A stretch of 64,000 nt of DNA, from positions 69,501 to 133,500 of the forward strand of contig NZ_JAOBPO010000001.1 in the NCBI RefSeq assembly GCF_025574485.1, given 5' to 3'. The notes under the pieces were generated by a model. That model was given only the letters and a program-made list of their open reading frames with translations, was not told the origin of the DNA and searched no databases. Each line of letters begins with the position of its first letter. Position 1 is the stretch's first letter. This DNA comes from Kordiimonas aquimaris. Its GTDB lineage: Bacteria > Pseudomonadota > Alphaproteobacteria > Sphingomonadales > Kordiimonadaceae. A program made the translations under genes and the position numbers. Below, in pieces: positions 35,278 to 44,760 of this stretch.

Positions 35278-36380
35278 ATCTGACTACCTGCATCGGCGGG
35301 CTCATAACGCCCTTTCAACCAAAGCCTAAAATCTTCTTCAAGCAAGTCCACCGTTTTAGACAAGCCATAATTTTGCCCTTCTGCCGCGAGCCACTCTGTC
35401 ATTGAATTTCCCGCAGCAATGTAACGTGCAATGTCTGCAAAGATGCGTTCGTTACCTGTTTTCTCAATCATGTAATCGGCAAAGCCACGCGACTGAGCGT
35501 AAAAAGTTACAGGATTACGGCCATCGCCGCCGGCCTCAACATCTTCGCGCGACAGAATTACAACGCCACCACGCGCGCGGCCTTCAGCTGAGTTCTGCCG
35601 TGCAGCGATTAAACGGCGCGCTTGTTCGAAAGCCGGATGAGTCATGCTAAAATATGTTTCCATATCCCACATATCGCTATAATCATCGGTTTCTGACATC
35701 GTGCCAAGCAAAGCAGTTCGGCTCGCGGTTAACACCCTGTTTTCCATCAAAACAGCTGCCATCTCATCAAGCCAGTCTGGTCCTGGGCCAGCATATCGGT
35801 TTATCTGACTTGGTCTCACTTCAACCATGCTCATGGTTTCTTCAGGCCAAAAAGACCGGATGAAAAACATATGCCCCAACTCATGTGCAAGCACCCCTTG
35901 ATGCATGTCTTCCGCATTCCGCCCTGCACTGTTTGCATTCAGACTTGCCTTCACGGATCGCTCTACAACAGCGTCCAGCGCCGCACCTTCCAGGTCCGGT
36001 TGTTGCCTTAACACTTGAGCACGTACACTGCGTGCCACCATTGCTTCACGGTCTTTTATAGTAAGCCACGGCAAAACAACTGGATAAACATCCGTGAGGC
36101 TTCTGCGAATATCCATATCCACAACCTCGCCCAGCACAACAGCCGCCTTTGGTGCCTTATGACCAAAAAAGCGCTCAAACGTTATTGCAGCTTTTTCTAT
36201 TCCGTCCGCATACGAGGCTGTTGTACCGGGCCTGCCAATTATAACGCCCACATCACTCGTTAGACATTCCACATTCTCTTGGTTACATATATCAGCAACC
36301 GCTGTTTCGGCAGTTGCGGCCTTAGCTGAAGGGTGCAGCATGACATAGCTCGCTAATGCCACTGTAATTATATTTTTCAT
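35274..36380 (-). CDS. Exported HExxH metallopeptidase-like protein
   Basis: A 368-residue protein with a signal peptide ('IITVALASYVMLHPSAKAA', about residues 3-22). The zinc motif 'HELGHMFF' lies near 165-172, followed about 37 residues later by 'DWLDEMAAVLME', whose Glu is a plausible third ligand, giving a gluzincin-like arrangement. The family is not identified beyond that. The C-terminal 'FADYMIEKTGNERIFADIARY' region resembles the helical part of peptidase-MA-like proteins. It converges with the EF-hand gene and is otherwise isolated. Confidence 0.7.
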   Translation of the reverse strand: MKNIITVALASYVMLHPSAKAATAETAVADICNQENVECLTSDVGVIIGRPGTTASYADGIEKAAITFERFFGHKAPKAAVVLGEVVDMDIRRSLTDVYPVVLPWLTIKDREAMVARSVRAQVLRQQPDLEGAALDAVVERSVKASLNANSAGRNAEDMHQGVLAHELGHMFFIRSFWPEETMSMVEVRPSQINRYAGPGPDWLDEMAAVLMENRVLTASRTALLGTMSETDDYSDMWDMETYFSMTHPAFEQARRLIAARQNSAEGRARGGVVILSREDVEAGGDGRNPVTFYAQSRGFADYMIEKTGNERIFADIARYIAAGNSMTEWLAAEGQNYGLSKTVDLLEEDFRLWLKGRYEPADAGSQI

Positions 36381-36541
36381 TCGTTTTCTCCACGCTTGTC
36401 TCTTGCTGTAGGTATAGGTGGCAAAAATCGATGTTTGCAGCGAGAGAGAAACTGTGGGGACACAGAGTTTTACAGCTCTTTTTCTGTCCGGACAGATAAG
36501 CCGTGCAATACGTGCGACAAACTAACGTGCTCTATCAGGTG

Positions 36542-37237
36542 TTAGAACCTCTGAACAAGTTGCGCGTATTTTCGCAACAATGAGGTTTCCGCAAACTCTC
36601 GGTCACACAGCTTAGCAAAAGCGAAAGCGTTGGTGATGTATTCTTTATCCTGCTCGGTAAGAGCTGCGTTGTGTTGTTTTCTGGAATAGTAAACATGCAG
36701 GTTTGTCAACATAACCAGCAACGCCTTGCTGGACGATGAAGCATTTTCTGCTTCAGTTTTACCTTGCCAGACAGCAAGAGTGTGTTCCGCTGATTGTTGC
36801 AGAGACGACGTACTTTTCATTGGTTCTAACACTTGTGCTGGCGCATTAGCACGCAACCATACAGTTAAAGCTTTGAGTTCAGTCACTGTTTCCAGCGCTG
36901 CTTCTAGGTCAGCCTGACCATTAAGCACATTTCTGGTAAGCTTGCAGAGGAAAGCGCGGCAAGAACCCGGACGTTTATCATATATGGAGCAACTAGTACC
37001 ACACAGCGCAGGGCACGGCTGATCAAATACCGGCTTACCTTTCTTGCCAGTATAAGTTTTTATCAACGTACCGCTAAGCCGGTCCACTTCTTTCTCAGCA
37101 ACATTAACATGCGAGAAAAAAGCTCCTGTGCAGCAAACACCGCAAGCCTGACACAGCTCTCCTGATTGCTTAGCAGATAGAATAACCTGAACAAGATGCT
37201 CATCGGGCTTATTGTCAGATTTTAGGTTCTCTGTCAT
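36542..37237 (-). CDS. YkgJ family cysteine cluster protein
   Basis: A 231-residue protein with the YkgJ/UPF0153 cysteine pattern: 'CQACGVCC' near residues 29-36 and 'CPALCGTSCSIYDKRPGSCR' near 75-94 with a further Cys in 'FLC'. These proteins are thought to bind zinc or an iron-sulfur cluster; function is unknown. The second half (about 100-231) is helical without assignable domain. It reads in the same direction as the lipid kinase gene upstream, 83 bases away. Confidence 0.87.
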   Translation of the reverse strand: MTENLKSDNKPDEHLVQVILSAKQSGELCQACGVCCTGAFFSHVNVAEKEVDRLSGTLIKTYTGKKGKPVFDQPCPALCGTSCSIYDKRPGSCRAFLCKLTRNVLNGQADLEAALETVTELKALTVWLRANAPAQVLEPMKSTSSLQQSAEHTLAVWQGKTEAENASSSSKALLVMLTNLHVYYSRKQHNAALTEQDKEYITNAFAFAKLCDREFAETSLLRKYAQLVQRF

Positions 37238-37320
37238 TTTCTCATCAACTTATCGGAACCAGAAACGCAAGTATCAAACACGCTGTTACTCACTGTCCAG
37301 TTGAATTTAATCAAGCCAGA

Positions 37321-38184
37321 CTAATTGCTCGGCAACAAAATTCTAACCTTCGATGATAACTCACTGACACAATGCAACGGCGTCTTGCCAGCATCGTCAC
37401 CATCACACTGGACACACAATCCGGGTTCAGGAATTGCAAAAGCAGTGCCCGCAACAAACTTTACACCATCAAAAACATGCAAGCGACCGCGTACCATCGC
37501 AAGGACAAATTTGATCACATCAACACGGCCATTCAATCGTATCAGGCAAGCGTGTAATAAAGGGTCTGTAATGCGCGCATTTTTCGCGCAGGTAAATGTC
37601 CCGCCGTAATAGCGACTATTTGATAAAATAACACCTTCACAAGCGTGATTTTCACCGTCAATTGTGACGCTAAAGCGTTGTGGCCGAAAATGCCAAAAAG
37701 CCTTTATCGCTGCCATAAAATACGCGAGCTTGCCGAAGCGCTTCTTCAATTTGAGATTAACAGTGTGCACAACATCTGCATCAAAACCAACGCTGGCCAT
37801 TACTGAAAAATAAGCGCCGTCCATGAACCCTAAATTCAACGAAACATCATTGTTGGCCATAATTGTATTTACAACATCGCGGACGCCTGCGGCCTGACCA
37901 ATCTCGGCGGCAAGAACATTTGCTGTACCACTCGGCGCAATAGCGAGCTTATAATTCTGCACAGAAAGCTTATTGATGATATCGCGGATTGTGCCATCAC
38001 CGCCGACAGCCAGCACCACGTCGATAGCCTCCGCAGGATCAACTACAATTGATCCGCCCGGACCTGTCTCGACATGTTTAACATTGAACCCATTATTACC
38101 GAGAGCCGCTATTAAATCCGTGACATAATGACTGTTGGCTCTTCCTGCAGTGGGATTGCTGATAACAAGGACATGCTGGCTCAC
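37321..38184 (-). CDS. Diacylglycerol kinase family lipid kinase
   Basis: About 287 residues with the DAGK catalytic domain: 'NPTAGRANSH' near the N-terminus, 'AVGGDGTIRDIIN' near 60-72 and 'APSGTANVLA' near 83-92, then the C-terminal YegS-like beta domain with 'SVGFDADVVH'. It would phosphorylate diacylglycerol, sphingoid or a similar lipid with ATP. The start is uncertain: a GTG at 38184 gives the usual family N-terminus and has GAGAAAG eight bases upstream, while an ATG at 38235 or a TTG at 38289 would add an unconserved leader. It may be transcribed with the YkgJ gene. Confidence 0.87.
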   Translation of the reverse strand: MSQHVLVISNPTAGRANSHYVTDLIAALGNNGFNVKHVETGPGGSIVVDPAEAIDVVLAVGGDGTIRDIINKLSVQNYKLAIAPSGTANVLAAEIGQAAGVRDVVNTIMANNDVSLNLGFMDGAYFSVMASVGFDADVVHTVNLKLKKRFGKLAYFMAAIKAFWHFRPQRFSVTIDGENHACEGVILSNSRYYGGTFTCAKNARITDPLLHACLIRLNGRVDVIKFVLAMVRGRLHVFDGVKFVAGTAFAIPEPGLCVQCDGDDAGKTPLHCVSELSSKVRILLPSN

Positions 38185-38450
38185 TGCATTAGCTTTCTCA
38201 ACTGGAATGGGATAGCAAGTATTTATCCATAACATGACATCAAACGTCGTAGCATCCAAATAAAGATAGATCAGTGCCCCTAACAGCAACCTTGATTATG
38301 GTTTAATCATCTATTTTCTAAAGCAATTGCCATATACACTGATTGCCAAAGTTGGGCATCTTGTTAAGGTGCGCTTTGCAAAACAGGCTATCGATTGGAA
38401 AATGTGTGACACAGAGTTTTGATGGTAATTTCTCAGAAGGTTGCCAGCGC

Positions 38451-40112
38451 ATGCTGCATGCCGTTGGACACGGAAGAGAAGCAGAAGCCGTGGATACATT
38501 TAGGCAAGGGGAATTCCGACCAAAGCCTATAGAGCATAGAGCTTTTATCCAGATGCTTATTGATATCAAAGCATATGATCTGGCAGCAACTGTCGCCCAA
38601 ACTGTTTACAACGAAAACAGCAAATCCATTGATAATGTTATCGCTGCTGCTCGCGCCGAACTATATGTTCAGCGCCCTGATAGCGCGATTCAAATTGCCA
38701 GCGAGGGAATGACAGCTCTAGGTAAAAGTGCCGAATTATATTTAATCGTTGGTCTTGCCATGATGTCTGTTGGCTCTCTCGATAATGCAGGCTCAGCCAT
38801 TCAGACTGGCCTACAAACACAAGAATTGCCAATCGGATATGCCTATTTGGGCGAAGTGTTGCGTCTTATGGGTCGCATTGACCAAGCAATTGCCTGCCAC
38901 GAGCGCTGTTTCAACGCTGGCTGTGCGGACGCAGAAGCATTTTTACTAGCAGGCAATGCTTACTACGATGATGGCCAGATCGGCAAAGCCATCAATCACT
39001 ATGAAAAAGCGGTTGTTGTAAAACGCCATTACGTGGATGCCCACGACACACTCAATAAAGCATTGTGGGAACACGGTGAGCACACCAACTTTATGAAAAG
39101 CCTTGATGTAGCCATACAGAACCTACCAAGCTTGCTGATACTGCGTCTGCGACAAGTCTATTTCCGCATCCTTTCCGGCAAACTTGAAGAGGCCAAAACA
39201 CAGCTTGAAAACTGTTTGAGCATGTTCGGGCCAAGCGCACGTATTTGTGCCGAGTTAGCAACAATAAATAAACAGCTAGATACCGACTTTGACCCCATTC
39301 CTCTTTATAAACAGGCTTATGCACTCGATGCCAAAGATAGCAATATGCTTAAGTCCTATGGTCGCGCCTTGATCGGCAAGGAACAATACCGCGAAGCGGC
39401 AAACATATTGACCGAATGCAAAGCAATTGATGAAAACGATCAAGAATGCCTGGCTTTTCTTGCCGCGTGTCACACACACCTGAACCCTGCAGAAGCAAAA
39501 CGGGTCAATGACTATGAAGAACTAGTTCAGGTCTTCGATGTCAGCTTGCCAAGCGGCTATGAAACACAGGCTGCATTTACCGATGCACTTCTGCGCGTAT
39601 TGCAGCCACATCATCAGTCAGATGCAGCGCCTATTGACCAAACACTTGTGCGCGGAACGCAAACCCACGGCATGTTGTTCAACAAAGGCGATGCTGAAAT
39701 CAAAGCATTGGAAAACCAGCTTCGAGCCTGCATTCAACAATATATACAACACCTTGAAAAAACAGGCCCTGATGAGTTTAAAAATCGCATAACTGATGGC
39801 TTCGACTTTTCCGGTGCATGGAGCGTACAATTGAGCGAAGGCGGGTATCACAATGACCATGTGCATACATCAGGCTGGATAAGCTCGGTTTACTATGTGG
39901 AAGTGCCCGATGAACTGGATGATGACATCCACGAAGGCTGGCTCAAGTTTGGCGACACATACTTTGATCCTCAAAATGAAGGCCCACAACGTTTTGTAAA
40001 ACCCGTTCCTGGGCGGCTTGTACTGTTTCCGTCTTATATGCTGCACGGCACAGTGCCGATAAAAGAAGGCAAGCGCCGCACAACAATCGCGTTTGATGTC
40101 GTGCCTCAATAA
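38451..40112 (+). CDS. TPR protein with C-terminal 2OG-Fe(II) oxygenase domain
   Basis: About 553 residues. The first 380 residues are TPR-like helical repeats ('YAYLGEVLRLMGRIDQAIAC', 'FLLAGNAYYDDGQIGKAINH'). The C-terminal part is a putative 2OG-Fe(II) oxygenase (PF13759-like) with 'GGYHNDHVHTSGWISSVYYV' supplying iron ligands, 'GRLVLFPSYMLHGTVP' the distal His, and 'RRTTIAFD' the 2-oxoglutarate Arg. It would hydroxylate a protein or small molecule bound by the TPR part; the target is unknown. The start is uncertain: ATG 38451 behind AGAAGG is preferred; GTG 38406 or TTG 38343 are possible. Confidence 0.85.
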   Translation: MLHAVGHGREAEAVDTFRQGEFRPKPIEHRAFIQMLIDIKAYDLAATVAQTVYNENSKSIDNVIAAARAELYVQRPDSAIQIASEGMTALGKSAELYLIVGLAMMSVGSLDNAGSAIQTGLQTQELPIGYAYLGEVLRLMGRIDQAIACHERCFNAGCADAEAFLLAGNAYYDDGQIGKAINHYEKAVVVKRHYVDAHDTLNKALWEHGEHTNFMKSLDVAIQNLPSLLILRLRQVYFRILSGKLEEAKTQLENCLSMFGPSARICAELATINKQLDTDFDPIPLYKQAYALDAKDSNMLKSYGRALIGKEQYREAANILTECKAIDENDQECLAFLAACHTHLNPAEAKRVNDYEELVQVFDVSLPSGYETQAAFTDALLRVLQPHHQSDAAPIDQTLVRGTQTHGMLFNKGDAEIKALENQLRACIQQYIQHLEKTGPDEFKNRITDGFDFSGAWSVQLSEGGYHNDHVHTSGWISSVYYVEVPDELDDDIHEGWLKFGDTYFDPQNEGPQRFVKPVPGRLVLFPSYMLHGTVPIKEGKRRTTIAFDVVPQ

Positions 40113-40176
40113 ACGCTATTTGATCCTGCATGTAGTAGAGAGGCGTGAGCCAGACACACCTCTCATGTGTAAAAAG

Positions 40177-40689
40177 CTATTCTTTCAGTTCAATAACTGC
40201 ACTGATCTCAACGGCAATGTTGCTTGGCAGGCTGCCCATACCAACGGCTGCACGTGCGCCTTTACCAGCTGGTCCAAAGGCTACAACAAAAACATCCGAA
40301 AATCCGTTAATCACGGAAGGTTGTTGACCAAAGTCAGGTGTTGCGTTGACCATACCCATGATTTGCAAAACCTGCTTCACGTTTGAAAGCTCACCCACGG
40401 CGCTTTTGATTGTAGACAGCATACAAAGTCCCGTACGCTGAGCCGCAGCATATCCTTGTTCTACAGTAAGGTCACGGCCCACTTTGCCAGTTGTTCTTTC
40501 ATCACCACATTCCCCGTGACCGGACAAATAAAGAATGTTGCCCGCCTTGCGCCACGTAACATAGTTGGCAACCGGTGATGTCGGTGACGGCAACACATGC
40601 CCGGCTTCAGCAAGCTTTTCCTCCGGTGTGTGTCCATCTGCATATGCAGGCACCGCAAACAGAATGACCAAAGCCCAAAGATAACGCAT
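40177..40689 (-). CDS. Exported RidA (YjgF/YER057c) family protein
   Basis: A 170-residue protein with a signal peptide ('MRYLWALVILFAVPAYADG') and a RidA fold. Cytoplasmic RidA deaminates reactive enamines and imines; this copy has 'ILYLSGHGECG' near 48-58 and 'AVGMGSLPSNIAVEISAVIE' at the end, but the catalytic Arg of RidA (R in 'R-x-x-V-x-V') is replaced in 'ARAAVGMGSLP', where Arg precedes the strand. Export and this layout fit the RutC-like/RidA-like secreted subgroup of unknown function. The ATG at 40689 follows GGAGAGAG. Confidence 0.82.
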   Translation of the reverse strand: MRYLWALVILFAVPAYADGHTPEEKLAEAGHVLPSPTSPVANYVTWRKAGNILYLSGHGECGDERTTGKVGRDLTVEQGYAAAQRTGLCMLSTIKSAVGELSNVKQVLQIMGMVNATPDFGQQPSVINGFSDVFVVAFGPAGKGARAAVGMGSLPSNIAVEISAVIELKE

Positions 40690-40817
40690 GTCTCTCTCCA
40701 TATTTAAATTTTACTGTGACGCGCACACGGCGCGGTAAATATTGTTATCCGTTAGAGCGAAACCAAAAATAGGTTCCGCACTTTCATCTCTTTTACGCAG
40801 CCAAAGTCATCCAGATG

Positions 40818-42848
40818 TTACTCATCTTTGACATATTGATCAAACCAACCAAGATAACGATTGTAACGATCAATTTGGAAACTTGGCCTGCGAATACCAT
40901 GGTGCTCGCCGGGATACACAACAAGCTGTGTATCAACACCGCGGCGCTTCAGAACCTGATACATTTGCTCTGAATTTTGTATCGGTACATTCCAGTCAAT
41001 TTGCCCACCCATGATCAATGTGGGTGTTGTAACATTACCAAGCTTGGTAAAGATGTTGATTGCATCAAGATCATCGTTCTTTTCCCACGGGAAACCAAAC
41101 TCGGCCTCCCATGTATTTTGGTACATGTCGTGACCGTAATTTGCCAAATGGTTCACGACACTAGCGCCTGAAACAGCACCCTTAAAACGGTTGGATTTAG
41201 TGATCATATAATTGGTCAGAATACCACCATATGACCAGCCACCTACACCGAGACGATCACCATCGCTAACGCCTGCTGCAACCAGATGATCAGCCACTGC
41301 GTCCACGTCAGCAAAGTCAGGCACACCCCATTGACGGTTCAGCGCGTATGTGAAGGCTTCGCCGTATCCGTTTGACCCATGCGGATTAGGCAACACAGCA
41401 ATATAACCGTTCGCCGCATACAATTGTCCCCATACATCAAAGGAAGCGTCATGCTGCGCCACCGGTCCACCGTGCAAGAAAAAGATGGTTGGATAAGCAC
41501 GCGAAGCATCATAGTCATGCGGATAGTATACAAAGCTTTCAACCATGTCGCCGTTCCATCCGGCAACTTTCAACCGCTCAACCTTGCCCAGTTTAACGCC
41601 ATCAAGCAGCGTATCGTTCAGTTGCGTAATGCGTGTTACTTTTTTGCCTTTTACCATGTTCACATCAAACGGCGCATCATGACTTGAAAGTAAAACCGCA
41701 ATCGCGCCGCCATCTGCAAGTGCAAAGTCTCGCACTGAAACATCGCCTTTTGTCAGCACTTCCGGCACACCACCGCTTGTCGCAATTTTCATTAATGGAT
41801 AATTGCCACCGTCCGCTGCGGTAAAATAAATTGATCTACCATTTGCTGCAAAAGTGGGATTATTGATCATCCTGTCATAGTCAGCAGTTAATATACGCGG
41901 TGTGCCACCTTCAGCGTCAACAACCGCAAGGTTACGGGTCGCATACCAGAATTTTTCTACATCTGTTGCCGTTACATAGGCAATGCTTTTACCGTCAGGG
42001 GACCATGCGGGGCTCGCGTCACTGCCTTTATTTGTGGTGAGCTGGGTCAAAGGACGTTCAACCGCACCCATATCAGCTGAAACAATCCAGATATCACTGT
42101 TTGTGTTTGCGTCAGGGTCATTATCACGTTTGGAAACAAAGGCTATACGCGTGCCATCAGGGGACCACTGCGGGTCACTGTCATCATAATCACCGGATGT
42201 TATTTGAAGCGGCTCATTATCACCGTCATATAAATATAAATGGCTACGGCGACGATCCAGATACCCCACATAATCCTGCTTGAACTGCAAGCGGTCAATC
42301 ACAACCGGTTTCGGGCTTTTACTATCTGTTTTCTTCTCGGCATCTTCAGCCTCAGGGTCGCGAATAGTTAGTACCATACGCGTCCCGTCAGGAGACCATG
42401 AAAAACCCGAAACGCCGTGTTTCACATCTGTGTATTGTTGTGCTTCACCACCCATGCGGTTTAGCAACCACACCTGAGACTTTGCGTCTTTGTCGCTGCC
42501 ACGTGTGCCAAGAAAAGCCAGTGATGTACCATCAGGATTCCAGCGCGGCATTGATGCGTTCGTATAAGATGCTGTTAACGGTAAAGTGGTTTTACCGTCT
42601 GTAGACGTCATCCATATTTGCCGAAACCCTCTATCTTTTTCTGTATCATTGCGCGCAACAACATAGGCAACCCAATCACCCTCAGGGCTTACCTGAATAT
42701 CGCGCGGTGTCTTTAATCCTATTATATGATCAACTGTCAGCGTATCACTTTTAGCTTCAGTGGCAGCATGAGCGGCGCCTGCCTGGAAACCAAAACCACA
42801 CGCAATGCCAGCTATGGTAATAGCGCGCAAAAATACATTATACTTCAT
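40818..42848 (-). CDS. S9 family (prolyl-oligopeptidase-type) peptidase
   Basis: A 676-residue secreted peptidase: signal peptide (about residues 1-28), an N-terminal WD40-like beta-propeller with repeated 'WSPDGT' blades ('FSWSPDGTRM', 'PQWSPDGTRIAF', 'PAWSPDGKSIAY'), then an alpha/beta-hydrolase domain. The nucleophile is in 'GGWSYGGIL' near residue 537, Asp in 'GQIDWNVP' and His in 'GEHHGI'. It should cleave short peptides in the periplasm. The ATG at 42848 is eight bases behind GGGGGAG. It reads towards the RidA gene, 128 bases away, and may be a separate unit. Confidence 0.94.
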   Translation of the reverse strand: MKYNVFLRAITIAGIACGFGFQAGAAHAATEAKSDTLTVDHIIGLKTPRDIQVSPEGDWVAYVVARNDTEKDRGFRQIWMTSTDGKTTLPLTASYTNASMPRWNPDGTSLAFLGTRGSDKDAKSQVWLLNRMGGEAQQYTDVKHGVSGFSWSPDGTRMVLTIRDPEAEDAEKKTDSKSPKPVVIDRLQFKQDYVGYLDRRRSHLYLYDGDNEPLQITSGDYDDSDPQWSPDGTRIAFVSKRDNDPDANTNSDIWIVSADMGAVERPLTQLTTNKGSDASPAWSPDGKSIAYVTATDVEKFWYATRNLAVVDAEGGTPRILTADYDRMINNPTFAANGRSIYFTAADGGNYPLMKIATSGGVPEVLTKGDVSVRDFALADGGAIAVLLSSHDAPFDVNMVKGKKVTRITQLNDTLLDGVKLGKVERLKVAGWNGDMVESFVYYPHDYDASRAYPTIFFLHGGPVAQHDASFDVWGQLYAANGYIAVLPNPHGSNGYGEAFTYALNRQWGVPDFADVDAVADHLVAAGVSDGDRLGVGGWSYGGILTNYMITKSNRFKGAVSGASVVNHLANYGHDMYQNTWEAEFGFPWEKNDDLDAINIFTKLGNVTTPTLIMGGQIDWNVPIQNSEQMYQVLKRRGVDTQLVVYPGEHHGIRRPSFQIDRYNRYLGWFDQYVKDE

Positions 42849-42985
42849 GAAAATCACTCCCCCTATTGCGGCAAATTAGGACATGCACTGTACTCTTTTG
42901 CAAGGGTAAAACAAAGATGCCTAGATTGCCTCCAAACACGTCTTCGTTATAATACAGCCAACAAATATATTTTTAGGAACCTGAT

Positions 42986-43447
42986 ATGCGTCTCACCATG
43001 CTTTTTTCTGCAGTGGCATTTATGGCTGCTTCAACAACATATGCTAATGAAGACATTCAAGATGACGAGGCGATCAGAGAACTGCGCGCAGCCTCTAATG
43101 TGGCAATGGCAAAACATGATGCTGATAAGTTTGTTAGCTTCTTTGACGATGATTACATCATCACATATGGCAGCAGTGTAAAATCGCTTAGTTTGGAAGC
43201 AGAAACCAAGTCAATCAGAACGTTATTCAGTGATTTTCCGGCGGTCAAATACACGCGCACACCAATGGACATTTATGTCAGCAATGCTTTGCCTCTTGCG
43301 ATGGAAAATGGCACATGGGTTGGTGGGCAAACACCCGATACAACATACCGCGGACGTTACACTGCGGCGTGGCGAAAAGTGAATGGCACGTGGAAAATAC
43401 ATAACGAACTGTTTGTGACACTTGCCTGCGAAGGCAAGGACTGCTGA
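42986..43447 (+). CDS. Exported NTF2-like/DUF4440 protein
   Basis: A 153-residue protein: signal peptide ending 'TYAN' (about residue 20), then an NTF2-like cone fold (SnoaL/DUF4440 type) with 'MAKHDADKFVSFFDDDYIIT' and the C-terminal 'YTAAWRKVNGTWKIHNELFV'. Two cysteines near the end (C-x4-C) could form a disulfide in the periplasm. Such proteins bind small ligands or act as isomerases; no residue here decides that. It converges with another NTF2-like gene 43 bases away. Confidence 0.78.
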   Translation: MRLTMLFSAVAFMAASTTYANEDIQDDEAIRELRAASNVAMAKHDADKFVSFFDDDYIITYGSSVKSLSLEAETKSIRTLFSDFPAVKYTRTPMDIYVSNALPLAMENGTWVGGQTPDTTYRGRYTAAWRKVNGTWKIHNELFVTLACEGKDC

Positions 43448-43490
43448 AACCGCAAGCCCTGGCCTTCATCAAGATTGACGCAACGCGCTC

Positions 43491-44033
43491 CTAATTTAAA
43501 TATTCTTGCGGGATAGGATAATCCGGTGTTTCGCCTTGCCAGAATATATTCATAACCCACCAGCGATCACTATGCTTCAGCAATTGAATGCTGTTAATAC
43601 CACGGGCAAAAGGCTCCGCATCTTCAAGTGTTCTCTTGGAGTCGTACGTACTGAAAACCTGAACAATATTACCATAAGCATGTTGTGCGCGGCCAATTTC
43701 GCGTTCAAAGAAACCATTATCAAAGAAGAACTGATCTGCACGTTTTATGTATGCATCCACAGTAAGGGATGTTGCACCTGCTGGTGTGTTCGCGCCGCTT
43801 GGAATGAGGCGCGCATCTTTAAAGAAAAGCGATCGGAAACGATCCCAGTCACGGCGCTGTCCCTTGGGACCAGAGATTGACGCATAAACAGCAGCCACAA
43901 TACTATCAACCGTGGCAACATCAGCAGGATCAGCCGCCATTGTTCCAGCTGTTTTACTTTGTGCAGACAAAGGCACAAAAGACATCGTCAATGCCAGGCC
44001 AATCGCAGCCAGTTTCAAAGCTGATTTTATCAT
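43491..44033 (-). CDS. Exported NTF2-like protein
   Basis: A 180-residue protein with a signal peptide ('IKSALKLAAIGLALTMSFVP', cleavage about residue 26). The rest looks like a SnoaL/NTF2-like domain: 'YASISGPKGQRRDWDRFRSLF' then 'ARLIPSG', 'DAYIKRAD' and 'INSIQLLKHSDRWWVMNIFW'. The ATG at 44033 follows GGGGGCG. It is not clearly related in sequence to the convergent DUF4440-like neighbour, though both are secreted and of the same probable fold. Confidence 0.75.
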   Translation of the reverse strand: MIKSALKLAAIGLALTMSFVPLSAQSKTAGTMAADPADVATVDSIVAAVYASISGPKGQRRDWDRFRSLFFKDARLIPSGANTPAGATSLTVDAYIKRADQFFFDNGFFEREIGRAQHAYGNIVQVFSTYDSKRTLEDAEPFARGINSIQLLKHSDRWWVMNIFWQGETPDYPIPQEYLN

Positions 44034-44162
44034 ATTTTCGCCCCCTAGTTTAAAGAAGTAATATTTCATCCAAAACAACATAAGCCCGCAAGTGCTCACG
44101 AGGCAAACATTTGTCTCATTTCAGGCTGTTGACTCGTGCTAACGAAGTTGGTATTTCTTAAT

Positions 44163-44180
44163 TGACTAACCGGTCAGTCA
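44163..44180. promoter_or_regulatory. TetR-type operator palindrome
   Basis: TGACTAACCGGTCAGTCA is an 18-bp palindrome with a single mismatched pair, 22 bases upstream of the TetR start codon at 44203. The TGAC..GGTCAGTCA core is typical of TetR-family sites, so the regulator is probably autoregulated. Confidence 0.75.
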
Positions 44181-44202
44181 TTAATAAATATTGTAGTCAT
44201 TC

Positions 44203-44760
44203 ATGCGCCCCCAACTCGGAAAAGATAAAATACTCAATGCTGCAATGGAGCTGTTTGCAAAAAATGGCTACCACAATACGTCAACAAGCCAAATCGCCAA
44301 GGCCGCCGGCGTTTCAAAAGGCCTGATGTACAACTACTACAGCAGCAAAGACGCTTTATTGCTGGCCATCATCGAACATGCCAGTGCAGGTATGTTTGTT
44401 ATTGCAGATACAATGTCATCTTCTCAGCCTTACGAAGACACGCTGCGCGCCTTCCTTCACGAATACGGGCAAGCATTAAAAACTCATAAAAGCTTCTTTG
44501 CTTTTCAACTTAGTCTAATTGTTCAACCTGATTTAAAAGCCATCATCGACACACACCTACAAAAGCGTGTTTCACATCTACTTTCGGCAACCGAGGCCAT
44601 GTTTGAGCGCACTAATGCTGCAAACCCACACATGTTGGCACGGCGTTTTATTGCCGAGCTTGACGGCACGGCACTCCAATACCTTGCCGTATTCAAAGAT
44701 TTCCCCCTAGACGAAATGCTCGAGCAAATGTTCCAGAGTTATAAGGACCCTCACCCGTGA
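44203..44760 (+). CDS. TetR/AcrR family transcriptional regulator
   Basis: A 185-residue regulator with the TetR HTH ('ILNAAMELFAKNGYHNTSTS', 'KAAGVSKGLMYNYYSSKDAL', residues about 10-52) and a helical ligand domain. A near-perfect 18-bp palindrome sits just upstream. Its stop overlaps by four bases the GTG start of a GNAT gene, so the two form a coupled operon. The ligand is unknown. Confidence 0.92.
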   Translation: MRPQLGKDKILNAAMELFAKNGYHNTSTSQIAKAAGVSKGLMYNYYSSKDALLLAIIEHASAGMFVIADTMSSSQPYEDTLRAFLHEYGQALKTHKSFFAFQLSLIVQPDLKAIIDTHLQKRVSHLLSATEAMFERTNAANPHMLARRFIAELDGTALQYLAVFKDFPLDEMLEQMFQSYKDPHP

